The notes under the pieces: generated by a model
Database searches by the model: none
Told to the model about the DNA's origin: nothing
The model's input: only the letters and a program-made list of their open reading frames with translations
Origin: Selaginella moellendorffii
Taxonomy: Eukaryota > Streptophyta > Lycopodiopsida > Selaginellales > Selaginellaceae
DNA: 64,000 bases
Assembly (NCBI RefSeq): GCF_000143415.4
Contig: NW_003314272.1
Location: 2,071,728-2,135,727, forward strand
Direction of reading: 5' to 3'
Part shown: positions 33,124 to 45,135 of the stretch, piece by piece
Position numbering within the stretch: the stretch's first letter is position 1
How the letters are laid out: every line of letters starts with the position of its first letter
Position numbers and translations under genes: made by a program

Positions 33124-33561
33124 ATGGGTTCTAGTGTTGGTAATTTTAACTCTTACAATCTTTCTTCCTAAGGTTCAAGGGCTAGGAGATGCAATAACTA
33201 TCCCATTGCACAGCATCACCAAACCATACAAGAAAATGAAAAAAAGGATAGTGAAGATAGTGATCATGAGTTAGAGATAAATGCAATGACAGAGGGTGCA
33301 ACAAATTGGGTGAAAAAGAATGCCCTTTTACTTGTTTTAGAAAAATGCAATTTTGCCACTTTCAAGAAGTGCCCCATATGTTTTTTAGCGTCTGGTGGAA
33401 ACAATGGCAATGATCAGTATGATGGTATATATGCTCTTGTGACACACTACAACATCACGCACCTGAAAGTCTATCATGAAATCTTTTTTGAGATAGTAAA
33501 GACAGAAATGGAGTACTATGGGCAGTATTGTGAAAAAAACACTCGGAAGCATATAAAATGA
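33124..33561 (+). pseudogene. ParB-MTase element small gene 5, possible zinc-finger protein
   Basis: From ATG 33124 the frame runs 146 codons with one TAA (codon 17). The C-terminal 90 residues contain FKKCPICFLASGG and VTHYNITHLKVYH, a C-x2-C...H-x4/5-H arrangement like a BED or C2H2 finger, which in transposons often binds the ends. It lies between the left terminus and the convergent transposase 3' end. Seen only in this copy because the equivalent part of A is outside the window. Assignment to the element is by position. Confidence 0.45.
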
Positions 33562-33652
33562 AATGTGAAATGAAAAAGCACATTTTTATAAATTATATAA
33601 AGTATAATAAGTTTTATTGATAGAGAATAAACATAGATAGTGTTGGAGAAAT

Positions 33653-36265
33653 CTAATTAGCTCCAAAAGTTTTCTGCAACTCAGCAATAGTAAAGCTTGC
33701 TTGGTGTATATGAATATCCACTTTAGGATTTTGGTGCAAGATGTTGATGAAGATGTAGTACATATGCTTGCAAGGAGCATATGCATTCTCATGTTCCTCG
33801 CGCTTCGTAAAGTCTAGACGTGTGCAAGAAGGAAAGTCATGAATGGCAATTGTGTACTCTCCACCTTTTGTTTTGACTATGTACTCCTTTGCAAGCACAG
33901 TGATGTACTTCATGGAGAGAATCTCACACTCAAGTGTTTGAGCCAAGTTTATTTTACCTTGCTTTTGCTTGAAGACGGTACCAATAAATTTAACTGCCTT
34001 ACCTTTTCGTGCTGGCCTCCTGTGCATCTCTGTAGGAATAGTCTTACTCTTGTCACTCATGTCTCCAACTCTCCTCTCAAGATTGAAACCAGATTTCTCA
34101 AGGTTTTCAATCTCATCCGAGGTGAAAACGATCCCATTAGCAACCGGCCATTCTTTAGGTACTACATCAGGTTTAGTCACTATAGTGTCTTCAAGCTACT
34201 TCGTATGGTTGGTATCAGTGTTGCAACAATATAGCCAGCAACATCTTGAAAATCCTACTTGCTTTCGTTCCTTATAGAAACATGGGGCTGGAATAGAAGT
34301 AGATTTGTCACCAAGAATCCAAGCCCAACACTTGCCCCTCGGAAGCATCCCCACACACCTTACATTCGATTTTGCTGGCACGCGTCGGATTGCCCATTGC
34401 TTTGGCTCCACACTACGGTAAGCAATTTCAACCTGTTGCGATGCACTCTCTTCATCAGCCACTTGAGGTGGCTCGGTTTGAGAGCGGTGTCTTGGAGCAG
34501 AATGGTACTCGACATCAGGCCTATGAGAGCTTTTCGCTCCAAGGTCCGTACCAACATCTTCCCTAGCAAAGGAAAAACGACGCTTTGAGCGGATAGTCTT
34601 CATATCACTAATAGAAGCTCGAAGAGTGTACTCCATAGATGTGCCATGGACCACTTCCTCAACTGTAGTTGCCACTGTTTGGGCGGGTGGAGTTAATTTT
34701 CTCTTCATCCTATCATGTAACATCTTAACAGAAGGCTCTGTTCCCATATATCTTCCTTCCTCGAATGCCAGTGCTTTTGAAGATTGCTCTATAGCACGTA
34801 TCAAATCTGATAGACAGACTTCATATAGACTCATCTTCCCTTTCCTTGCCTCAGAGGAACACCAACTCTAGTGCTTACTTTCGAAGAGATTCATAGTTGG
34901 GGTGTATGCGAGGTCCTCAAGTGGTTGATTCTAATGGAAAAGGCAATATTAAGAGGTAATAAAAGGGGAAGAAAAAATACAAACTAACCTGAAAAGAGTG
35001 ATGTCCCCATTGGAACATCCTAACTTCCCACCATCCTAACCATAACTCAAGTTGTGGTAGGCAACTTATGTCTGTATGGCCATCTTCACGCCACCACATT
35101 TGAATCTCATTTGCTTTTGCCTCATGCTCTTCTTCAGAAGGTGCAACCTACCATTGTTTACACAACTCCTAAAATATTGATTGAAACTCTAACTTGATAA
35201 GGTGGCAGTGCTGGTTTAGGCTTTGAGCCCAATGGAACTCACAAGTCCTCTCACGACATTCCAATGGCTGACCATTCCCAAAAACTGCTCGGATACCATT
35301 CCAGTTTGCACCAGCCCCATCTGCCATAAAACCGCGAAAGCTTGCAAGCTTACCAGTCCGCTTTAGGACAATATTAGAGAGGGACTTCCAAAATATTTCT
35401 TGTGCTGTCTGGGCTTGTACTTTAAACTCTGCTGTCGCAATTGTTAACTTACAACATAGCCTATGAAAACACAAATATTATAACAATTTCAATATAATGA
35501 GAATAAAAATTACCTTGGATCATACACATGAGCTTCTATGGTTGTCCAACCTGATACGTGCTCCATATGGTCAAAATGTACCTATGCATTTGCAAGGTCA
35601 CTAGACCCAAACATGTCAATTCGGGAGGCAAGATTTACGCCAGAGGCAGGGCCCATGGTAAACATTTTGAAGACAAAGGGGTGCTCTTGCTCATTCACAA
35701 CTTAGTCTGAAAACAAACTTCCATAGATGAACTCGTATGGACAGGTCTGTTTCAATTCAAGGATGTAGTCAATTTTTTATTGTAACTTCCCCTCTCGAGA
35801 TTCACACATCCAAGATTTTATCCTAAACAATATAATGTAAAAGAAAATTATTATTATAACGTATGAAAAATAACAGATGTACCTCCTTAGGCTAGTAGCA
35901 AGTTGTACTCCTCATAGTAAGTCCCGCAAGCTAGCCTCATTTAGTTGAGTCTTTTGGCAACCTGGATTGAGTAAGGTATTTGCGATAGAATCCTTGAGAA
36001 CAGTCTTTTGAACATGCTTCGGAGTTGCAGATGAGTTTCTCATAATCTCTTTCTGCACAACATCTTTGAAACAGTTAAGAGAACTCTTTTGTATCCTTTC
36101 TTGCATTGGATGCATATGTGTGCCAACATGCACTGCAACTCTTCTAGCCACTCCATCCCGTGGAAGAAAGTAGTACATCTTGGCCTCACAAATAGCACGA
36201 CATAGAGGAGCATTTTTGCAGAATCGACATTTGAATCTAACAGCAATGGTGTCACAGGCTGGAGG
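33653..36265 (-). pseudogene. SWIM/MULE-like transposase of copy B, C-terminal two thirds
   Basis: The reading runs leftward from the deletion junction. FKCRFCKNAPLCRAI is in frame here, proving the frameshift in A. Then come FRGFMADGAGANWNGI, ERTCEFHWAQSL, MWWREDGHTD, WLGWWEVRMFQWGHHSF, an intron (about 34990-34935), NQPLEDLAYTP, MSLYEVCLSDL, a Ser/Arg-rich linker, and the SWIM-like HDFPSCTRLDFTKRE..APCKHMYYIF near the end, followed by FTIAELQKTFGAN and the stop. The second Cys of the CxC pair is Arg here (Cys in F). In-frame stops include TAG at 34870-34868 (Trp codon in F) and TAG at 34198-34196. It ends near the small gene 5. Confidence 0.75.
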
Positions 36266-36283
36266 ATTGACTGCAGACCCTGT

Positions 36284-37658
36284 AGAGCCAGGAATAGGCT
36301 CCAATTCAACCATCAAACAACCAAGATCCGGATCAGGTTCTACCAGTAAATAATAATGATCAAGTGGTTCATAGAATATCACATCGACCTTGAGGTAAGC
36401 AAAAGTGAATTTTACAAACTAAAGGTGGTAATACATGTTTTTTGCAGCAATGACTATTGGTAGTGATTTCATTCCAGCTTGACGAGATGCTCGTGAAGAG
36501 GAGTTGGAGGAACTCTCATTGACAACACACCATATGACGGTAGCGTACTATTTATTACTCTTTTAATTCACTTAGCTCTTTTATAGGTCTGTCCTGTGTC
36601 CCCAATAACACAACGAGGCATTGTGGGTATCTTCATTGGCTCTTACAATAGATTATTGACATCTTTCACGGAAGACAACATCAACATGGATATAGGACGC
36701 CAATTCAACCGTTGGTGCCGAAAGATACAAAGGCCCTTGCTCCTAGTTACGGACTTCATTCTCTTTGACTTTCCAGATGGTCTTTCAGATATCGATGGGA
36801 AAGTTGAGGATTGGAACTTTCTCACACCTGACCACTTGCGCAATGCATTCCTATTGTCCGAAGCACTTATGCTCGAAGCTGGCCATGTTGTCTTCATCCT
36901 ACCGAACGACCCCAACTAGATGTATGAGCTTATGACGTGCGCAGCAGAAGTTCATTTCAAGTCATTCTCTTCCGGGTGTATCATGGATCCTATTGGTGTC
37001 GATACAAGGGGCGTCCATGGGAACCCTGAAAAGGTGAGTATATATTTTATATTTTTATCTAATTTCTAAACATTTTTATTTTCCAAGTTATGATGTGGAC
37101 CTATCATGCCTTCTGCAGAAACACACATGATGGGTTTCATGATAGCCAACGTGTAGTACGTGTTTTGCCTAGGTACGACAGTTTCATTAACATCATACCC
37201 AACCTTGTGGATGAGCAGATCCGCAACATGTTTCTAGGGTATCGATTCCGAACTCCATTGGCAATGCAAGTCTTGCTTGAGCTCTATTGCCCACTAGATG
37301 GTGTTGTGATTGATTGCACAGTAGGTAGCGGTTCTATGGTGGAGGCAGTATGTGACTCTAGTAGGTCGGTGTTTGCTATTGAAGAACATCATTTCTTCAA
37401 ATGCCGGCTCAGAGGATTTCGTGAGTTGCCTTCAACCTCAAGGAGGTAAATTATGTTTATTAAAATTTCAATATATATATCATTCTATTTTATAGATCAC
37501 AGTCACCTAAAGTTTCTAGAATTGGAGGCTTTGGAAGTCTCCCTGACTATGCAGAAGCCATGGCTCAACATATGCAAGGTGAATCTTCCCCACAATACCA
37601 ATATAGGAGGAACTATAAAAGAAATCATTATATTGATGATGAGGCAGAAGAAAGTTAA
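36284..37658 (+). pseudogene. ParB-MTase gene of copy B, methyltransferase half only
   Basis: The ParB-like domain is deleted; the sequence begins inside the exon equivalent to 5570-5952 of A. The methyltransferase exons are present: SPITQRGIVGIFIGSY (36596), LFDFPDGLSDIDG, FILPNDPN then TAG (36918-36920, Trp in A), and after the intron MMWTYHAFCRN, YRFRTPLAMQVLLELYC, VIDCTVGSGSMVEA. Stops before it, TGA in CAT CGA CCT TGA and in GCT TGA CGA, differ from those in A. Confidence 0.75.
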
Positions 37659-37967
37659 TTGCATCCTTACATAAAATGGAAAGCTTGTTATATGTTAGAT
37701 GTCAGTGAAAGTGTTAGATGTCAGTAAAATTATCAGATGTCAATATCAGTATCAGATACCATAATTATAGATTATCATTCTCACCTGTCACCATCACTTT
37801 GTAGCACTTGTGTGTTGCCATCTCCTCCTTCAACATTTTGTAAACAATTGTATGTGATATGATAGCACCTTCTAGAACAAGGTATATTACCTATAACTAA
37901 TATCATTTTATTATATTTTTTCTTTTAATAGTGACAATACTATAGTATAGTAAAGTAATTCTAAATC

Positions 37968-38513
37968 TTACATTCCACTGTAGGGTGGCCTAAAAACCCC
38001 ATATTTTGCACTAGCCAATGCAGTGTTTTCCAAAGGGATGTTGTTCCTCACCATGAAGCAATAGTGGGTATGAGTCTGTAACTCATTCTTGAATCTATTG
38101 TACATCCACACGTGCACATTTTCCAGACCTGCTGTTGGGCAATTCCTACAGTGCTCAAGAAAAGTTTGTAAACCCATATAGCCATTTGTCTTGTCCAAGA
38201 AAAAGTAGCATATTGGACACCGAATGTAATAGCATTCTGTGCTTTCAAGTAGTCCCGCCATGTCAGAAGCAAGATCTTGCAAAAACATGTGTCATTGCTC
38301 TTGAAGCATTGGAGGCAATCCCTCTCTAGTAGCAAGATCCAAAATTTCACATATAGGGAGCTCTAGTTCAGCTTCACTAGAGCCCTCAGCAGAAAAAGGA
38401 TTATTATGTGGAGCTGAAGGTGGAATGTTGGTAGAACTTGGGGATGGAGGAGGAGATTGATATGAAATGCTAAGGGGCCAAGTATGAATAGCAATGACTT
38501 TCCTTTGAGCCAT
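37968..38513 (-). pseudogene. small gene 3 of copy B
   Basis: Same protein as 8072-7527 with one TGA where A has TGC (LQEQ-stop-HMFLQDL, near 38292). Otherwise the frame is preserved, including the C-terminal GVFRPPYSGM. Starts at the conserved MAQR. Confidence 0.6.
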
Positions 38514-39125
38514 TTCAATACAAACTTCTAAGGAGCTCAACATACAATGACAACAAAAAACCTACAATGACTATAACTTTTCTTGATAGTTTATATACTA
38601 AGTTTTAGTTTTGGGAATGAGGTTTATTTATTATGATACTGACAATACTCAGATTCTTTAAATGTCAGTCTTGGAAATAGGGCTTCATAATCATATAGCT
38701 TTCTTGTAAACATAAGAGCTTCTAGAATTTTAGATTATCGTGTATACACATGCTCTATCATTATGATGAATCCTACTTTGCTACACATATATTTTTTTAT
38801 ACACATGCCAAATGTCTAGGGAAATAAATTGCAAGGAAATATACACTACATTATAGTGGTAGAGCACATTGGCACGCTACAATTCTCTCATGTGAAATTG
38901 CCTTTCAGTCTTGGAAATGTAGATAAAGTTGATTCTTTGATGTGATATTACTTTTGAGTCTTTTGAAAGATTTTGATTTCTTTTATCATTATTTACAAAC
39001 AATTTCCAAAAACTTTTAATGAGCATTCACTGCAAAATATACCTTGGTCTTATCATATGAGAGGATTGCGATATAGGCAATCAACAGAGTTTTTAATATG
39101 AATTAATATGTAAATTACAAATGTC

Positions 39126-39432
39126 ATAGAAAGTTTTATGGAGTAGATTTCTTGGTGCTTTTTGTTGTGTTGTTCACTTCTTCATTTCTCTTGCTCTGGA
39201 CTGTTATTTCAGAAGTAACAAGAGCATTTTTATCAATCGTGATAATGGTCTCCACATTCCCAGATAGGTAATAAGGACTAGGAGTGTAATATGGAGATTG
39301 TGGTAGTGAAACAAAATGAGCATTCTCACATTCCTTTGCACTACAACTCTTACTCACAGATCCCATTTTCTCAAGAACCCTAAAAAATCTTTTGAATGAA
39401 GGAATAGTATCTACAGCTGTAAAAGTATTCAA
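39126..39432 (-). CDS. small gene 4 of copy B, last exon, open
   Basis: Open version of the copy A frame: IPSFKRFFRVLEKMGS, SKSCSAKECENAHF, LPQSPYYTPSPYYLSG, then QSKRNEE and a Lys/Ser/Thr tail. The Gln codon that is TAG in copy A is CAG here. No ATG is found at the head, so a spliced upstream exon is expected. Function unknown. Confidence 0.45.
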
Positions 39433-39708
39433 AATATTAAGTAGTCAAATCAAATATGATAGCTATAACAGTTGTTATAATAAAATAATATAGTTTTATA
39501 AAAGATAGATTTTCATGAACTTTGTCTTTTTTAAACAATTCAATCTTATAGAAACTTTTAACTTAGATATTTACGTATTTTAATATTTGAAAGTTTGCTA
39601 GAACCTTCATTTGTTCAATTTAGATCTCCTTTGTAATATTTCTTATTGACTATGTTGACTTGTGTTGAATTGAGCTCAACTCAACTTTGGACCATCCCCA
39701 TGTAGTGG

Positions 39709-40640
39709 AAGGTTTAGACACCGAAATGCTTCTTGGAAACAAAGAGTTACGTGAGTAGTGGAGGGCTCTTGTGCAAATAAGTTAATGACCTTTTCATTTT
39801 TCTTTTGGGTGGCATCTGCCATGTGTCCAAAGGATAGTGGTGTGAAACTTACTTAAGTTTCAAAGCCTTGGGCTACTAAACAAAAGAATAGATCCAAACT
39901 CTTAAGCATGGAGCTAAAGAGCAATAGCACTAGAGCATGGAATGACTCCCGAGCATAAAACCCAAGGAATGAAGTTACAGGAGCACAAAGCAACTTAGAA
40001 CACTCCTAGAGCATTCAGTATCCTAATGCCAAGATCAACACGCAAAATGGAGCTAAACAAGTCTAGTGCTATTTCAACATACCAATGGCTTAACGTAAGG
40101 ATATGGGGCTTTCACTCTTAGTCACCCTTAGTACTAAAAGTTAGTCTCTAGGACAAACTTGAAACTTACTAAATATAGAATGCCCTTAGATTGCGAATTT
40201 GGACACAGGATGAACACCATTGTGTTCAGAACAATCTCTACATTTTATAGATATGAGCAAATCTAGACACTTTTCATAAATAGCATTTGGGACCATAATA
40301 AAACTAACACAAAGGGCATGATAGCGAGGGTGTTTGGCTGACACAGTAAGTTATTATTCAACGATATTGAGGGACTACTCTCAATATACAAGGATTCTTG
40401 TTAAGCTAGTGCAAGACAGAGCAAAAGAGAACTAACAAGCCGGACCAAGTATGCCTTGGGTAAATAGATATTTAAGAATTCCATCTTTATGCTCGTCCGG
40501 CCAAGTATAGATGCAAAGTCCAATTACTAACACTTGAACAAAACAGATGAATAAAGGGTCTAGCAATATTGACTTCTTGCCATCATGGCAATAAAAAAAG
40601 AATATTCGAAAAGATTAACTAACAGGTAATTATTAATACC
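39709..40640. other. intergenic with R1 repeat copy 2 (39873-40110)
   Basis: The inverted R1 copy at 39873-40110 shares TTGGGCTACTAAAC, ATGGAGCTAAACAAGTCTAG and AAGGATATGGG with 46033-46275. The remainder has no recognisable gene. Confidence 0.55.
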
Positions 40641-42840
40641 CAAAGTCATATTTGCGACACTCAATGCCCAAAGGAGTGGTTTGATATCATAATAGAAATT
40701 GTTTGTCATGAAAGTAATTATTGTGCACATTTACTTGAAGGTTACTCACAAAGGTTGTTTCCTAGTGGGTAAGGCTCCAGATGAGATTATTTATAACATC
40801 TCAAAATCAAAGCTTACATATAAGGAGTAGATACACATTCTGAATGACCTTAATAGCAAACTCAAATAAGGAGAAAAAGGTTTAGACAATATGATAGAGA
40901 CTATGATGAGGAGGACCATCTACATTTCACAAACTATATATGAAGGGGAGATATTTCTGGCACCTTTCATAGAGGATGATCCTGAGCAACTTCCATTCAA
41001 AGACTTCATCATCACTAAGCTTACAAATCTCAAAGATGATTGGCTACTAAAGAAGGCTATAAGCATGACTCCATTTGATAAACAACTTAGCCAACCTTTA
41101 TGTGGCAAGCAGCTTTTAGGTAATATACAATTTTTCAACTATACTCAATTTTTTTATATTCTATTGTAGGTATCTCCAATATAGAGGCATTCCTTTTGAA
41201 ACACCAATATGCAATTGACTCCTAAGGCATGACGTGAGAGATGGAAGCATGTACCTAATAATAATGAAATTTCCAATAGCGATAAAGTGAACTTGTCCTT
41301 AGGAATTGGAGATGCTAAACTATGCACCAACCTACCGAGAGGCTACAAGAGGCAATAATGAAGACATGTTAGATAACAAAGATGGTGGCTATGAAAATGT
41401 CAATACTATCAGTGTCAATGGCAAGCAGAGTGAAGATGGTGGTGAGAACAACTTGCAAGAAATTCCTCAAGAGGAAGTGGAGCAAGAGAACTAGGACGTG
41501 CAAGAAATTCTACTATAATGAAGGTGTGCAAATCCACAATTGGAGGAATTAGTCAACAGTGATGATGATTATCCAAGACATACCCATAACTGAGGAACTT
41601 CTCAAAGTATATTTCTCTTAATTCTCTTCTATTCTTAGGTCTTCAAAATGGTTGTAACAAGAACTGTTGGGAGTAACTTCATTCCAGCTCGTTTTGATGC
41701 TTGAGAAGAGGATCTAGAGGAACTTACATTTACAACATGTCATATAACAAAATATAAAATTTTCTTACTTTCACATCTTACCTTTGTCTTCTCCCCCTAG
41801 ATTCACCTTGTTTCTCTAGTGGCATTCCATGGTGAAGTCAGGATCTTTATTGGCTCCTACAGTTCATTGATGGCATCTTTCAAGGAGGATGTTGAGAATA
41901 TGGCTATCCAGCAAAAGTGGGAGTGCTTTTGTCAAAAAATCTATAGGTGATTGCTAAAAAGCACAAACTTCATGCTCTTTGACATGCTAGATGGCCTTCC
42001 AAATGCTAATATGATGTCCCAAGTTGGAACATCCTGACTAAAGACCAATTAAAGGATGCATTTCTTCTGGCAACAATTCTCCTTCACACAACTAATCAAG
42101 TTTCCTTCATTCTCCCAAATGACCCCAATTGGATAGCTTGCTTCATAAGGTATGCAACTCAAGTTAACTTCAAGAGGTTCTCTATCAAGTGCATCATAGA
42201 TTGTATTGGGGTCGAGACCAAAGGCATCCCAAACATGCCAGAGTAGGTCAGAAATCATCTTGTGTTTTGTGTTGTCTCTAGAAGTTCTATTATTCAGGTT
42301 ATAATGTGGACTTACCATGTATTTTGCAAAAGAGAAAATGAGGGTTTTCATGATAGCAAGTGTGTTGCATGAGTTTTACCAGGGTATGATGGCTCTACTA
42401 ACATCATACCAAATCTCATAGATGATGACATTTGCATCGCATTGTCTAGGTATCGGTTCCAATCTCCATCAGCAATGCATATCCTACTTGAGCTTTATTT
42501 TCCAACTAAGAGTGTTGTTAGTGATTGCACAACAAGTAGTGGTTCAATAGTCGAGGCAGCACATAACTATGGTAGATTAGTGTTTGCAATTGAAGAATAT
42601 AGATTCTTCAAATGTCATCTTAGAGGTTTTTGTTCTTCTCTATCAATTGCTTCTAGGAGGTAATTTATGACTTTTTAAAAACTTATATGCAATATATATT
42701 TAGTTTTCCTCTATATCATAAATTTCTAATACAATGAGCTCTAGAAGTCTTCCTATGTATGCATGGCACAACCCCCTGAATTGAGGAGTCGTATAAAAAA
42801 TTTATTTATCAATGATATAATAAAAGAGAGTTGAATGCAT
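40640..42840 (+). pseudogene. ParB-MTase gene remnant, copy C
   Basis: Equivalents of A exons 4-10 are recognisable in order: MMRRTIYISQTIYEGEIFLAP, FKDFIITKLTNLKDDWL, AYRYLQYRGIPFETP, GSNFIPARF, VEIRIFIGSYSSLMASF, FMLFDMLDGLPNA, FILPNDPNWI, IMWTYHVFCKRENEGFHD and YRFQSPSAMHILLELYF.TKS, VSDCTTSSGSIVEAAHNYGRLVFAIEE. Motif I keeps D-C-T...S-G-S. Many stops and frameshifts. Conservation of domain order across such divergence argues for past selection on the whole protein. Confidence 0.7.
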
Positions 42841-43107
42841 TCGCATGTCATATGTCAATGTGATAATGATAATGACAGTGACAATATCAGTGTCAGAGAT
42901 AGTGATAGTGATAGTGACAGTGTAAGTATTAGAGATAGTTAAAATATTAGTCTATCAAATTTCATATAAATGATTATTATGATTACAATTAATACCATTT
43001 TTTAAAAAATGGCGAGATGGGGGGGAGGGATGATGGATAATATCATAGTGTAAAAACTATTAGTAGCTAGAACTTTAGTAGGGTGGCCTAAAAACTTTAG
43101 TAGGGTG

Positions 43108-45135
43108 GCAAGAGAGCTCGAGTGTGCCTGGCCAGCGCCATCCCATTGCATACATAAGCCGTACATTACAACCAGCGGAGATGAACTACTCCACGACGGA
43201 GAAGGAGTGTTTAGCAGCAGTCTGGGGTTTCGAGAAACTTCATGCCTATCTACATAGTTCTCGGACGTTACTTGAAGGTGACCATGCTACTGTTACTTCA
43301 TTATTGAAGCGGAAGAACCTGGTTGGTCGTACGGCTCGATGGGCTTTGAAGCTTCAGATATATGATTTCGATGTTGTTCATCGCCCAGGGAGTTCTATGG
43401 CTGATGCTGATGCCCTTTCTCGAGCTCCTCTTCCTTCTCCACTCACTTCTCATGTTTCTGACGAACCTGTTGTTCCAGCATCTGTGGATTTTCTAGATGA
43501 GGATTCTGTGCCGTCGGTGGTTGCTGTCCTTGACATTCAGTGTCCACAGGGCGTAGAGCAAGATTTACCTTCTCTGGATGAGGTTCGCGAGGCTCAAAAG
43601 ATTGAGCCGTGGATTCGAAGGCTTCGAGATGGGTTTGAGAATCCTGCATCACTTGCTGATGACTTGCCTTTTCGGCATTTACATTCTCAATATCGCCTTG
43701 AAGATGGCCTTCTTTATTTTGTGGGGACGGATCCTGATGCTCATTTACGGCTGGTGGTGCCTTCGGTGTTTATTCCGCGGTTTCTCCATGCCTACCATGA
43801 TTCTCCTATTCTAGGTGGGCATATGGGACACCGTTATGTCACCGAGAAGCTGCGCAGATCTTTCTATTGGCCAGAGATGCGACGTGATATTATCCGGTAT
43901 GTGTGTAGCTGCGTTTGGTGCCAAGCTCGTAATACTCCCCCTTGTGCTGCGGAAGGACGGTTGGAGTCAATTGCAGTTTCTCGTCCATTTGAGTTGGTGG
44001 CGTTTGATCTTATGGGACCTTTTCCGCGATCGACTGCTGGCAATGAGTATGTTATTATTGCTTCTGACTACTTGACTCGTTGGGTGGAAGTTGGTGCTCT
44101 TGCTAGTGCCTCTGCAACTGCTGTTGGATACTTCCTCCTCAATCGAGTGGTGTTCCAGCATTCTTGTCCAGAACGGATTCTTTCGGATAATGGTCCTGCA
44201 TTTATGGCTGAGGTATTTCATGTTTTGACATCTCGGTTGGGGATACGCCACACTTTTACGAGTGCTTATCATCCACAATCAGACGGTCTGGTGGAACGGC
44301 TCGTTCGGACATTCAAAGGGATGATTGCGAAGTATGTGAACTTTCAACATTCGGATTGGGATGGTTATTTGCCGTCTCTTCGGTATGCTTATGTCACAGG
44401 GGTGCAGAGTTCTGTTGGTGCTTCACCATATAAACTTCTATATGGTCATGATCCAATATTACCAACAGAGCTGGGTTTACCTTCGCGATTGCCACGAGCT
44501 CCTGATGCTAGGTCATGGGATCAATATTTGACAAGCATTCTTCCACTTGTCCGAGCAGAATCTGCTGAACACTTAGGCCGCGTACAAGTGGGATAACAAC
44601 GGCGTTACAATTCCCATCATCGTCCACCAGCGGAGTACAAAGTGGATGATTTGGTGTTAGTCCGTTTTCCCCATCTTACGGTATGTGGTTTATCTAAGGG
44701 GCTCCTTGCGCAGTGGAAAGGACCGTATCGGGTGTTGCGGCAAGTTGGACCACAAGTTTATGAGGTTCGGCATGACGTTTAGCAGGCCGATCCTCCGGAG
44801 ATTGTGCATGTGCAGCAGTTAAAACGCTTCATACAAAGGGATCAGGAGCAGTTAATACCATCTACAGATCCACCAATGCCTCCTCCTGACGTTCCTCCAG
44901 ATCCCGGCCCATCTACAAGAGAACCCTGACGGCCTTCCATTATTCCGAGAGGAGGGGATGATGTGAGGGCCAAGTGTACGGCTACGATGCCGTATACTAA
45001 TATTAGCGTAGTGGATTTTGGTAGCCGTCGGATTGGTTTCAATCCGGACCACTCGCTCCTGTATATAAACTAGGGTTTTTGGGTTAATGGAGATGCACAT
45101 TTCTGTATTCCCTTTCCATATTCCATGCACTCACA
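43108..45135 (+). mobile_element. 5'-truncated Ty3/gypsy element with one LTR
   Basis: Begins in the RNase H domain and ends with a complete 174-bp LTR (44962-45135, TGTGAGGGCC...ACTCACA) preceded by the polypurine tract GAGAGGAGGGGATGA. LTR contains TATATAAACTAGGG. No 5' part or left target duplication is present. Confidence 0.85.
43112..44930 (+). pseudogene. gypsy RNase H/integrase, truncated pol
   Basis: RNase H: HPIAYISRTLQPAEMNYSTTEKECLAAVW, then HRPGSSMADADALSR. Integrase: HHCC finger HDSPILGGHMG..CVWCQ, then the DDE core with FDLMGPFPR, ILSDNGPAF and HPQSDGLVERLV. A 490-codon frame (43124-44596) is open up to TAA at 44594; the frame continues to the GPY/F module WKGPYRVLRQVGPQVYEV and a second stop at 44779. 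It lacks protease and RT, so it cannot be functional alone. The higher GC and long open frame show it is younger than copy C around it. Confidence 0.88.

Larger units (their letters stand above)
32591..39708 (+). mobile_element. ParB-MTase DNA transposon, copy B, both ends and TSD
   Basis: The element proper is 32599-39700 (7,102 bp), flanked by TGTAGTGG at 32591-32598 and 39701-39708. Ends are imperfect inverted repeats: left GGCGCGGACCATACTTGAG, right (inverted) TGGGGATGGTCCAAAGTTGAG, followed in both by a TGAGTTGAGCTC palindromic motif. It carries small gene 5, transposase, the 3' half of the methyltransferase gene and small genes 3 and 4. An internal deletion at 36281-36284 joins transposase codons to methyltransferase exon 6, removing about 4.5 kb relative to copy A. 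The 8-bp duplication fits MULE, hAT or Zisupton-type transposition. Confidence 0.88.

Noticed and set aside
33839-34588. Plus-strand frames over the copy B transposase
   Set aside because: They mirror the minus-strand coding exons, whose protein is conserved with copy F.
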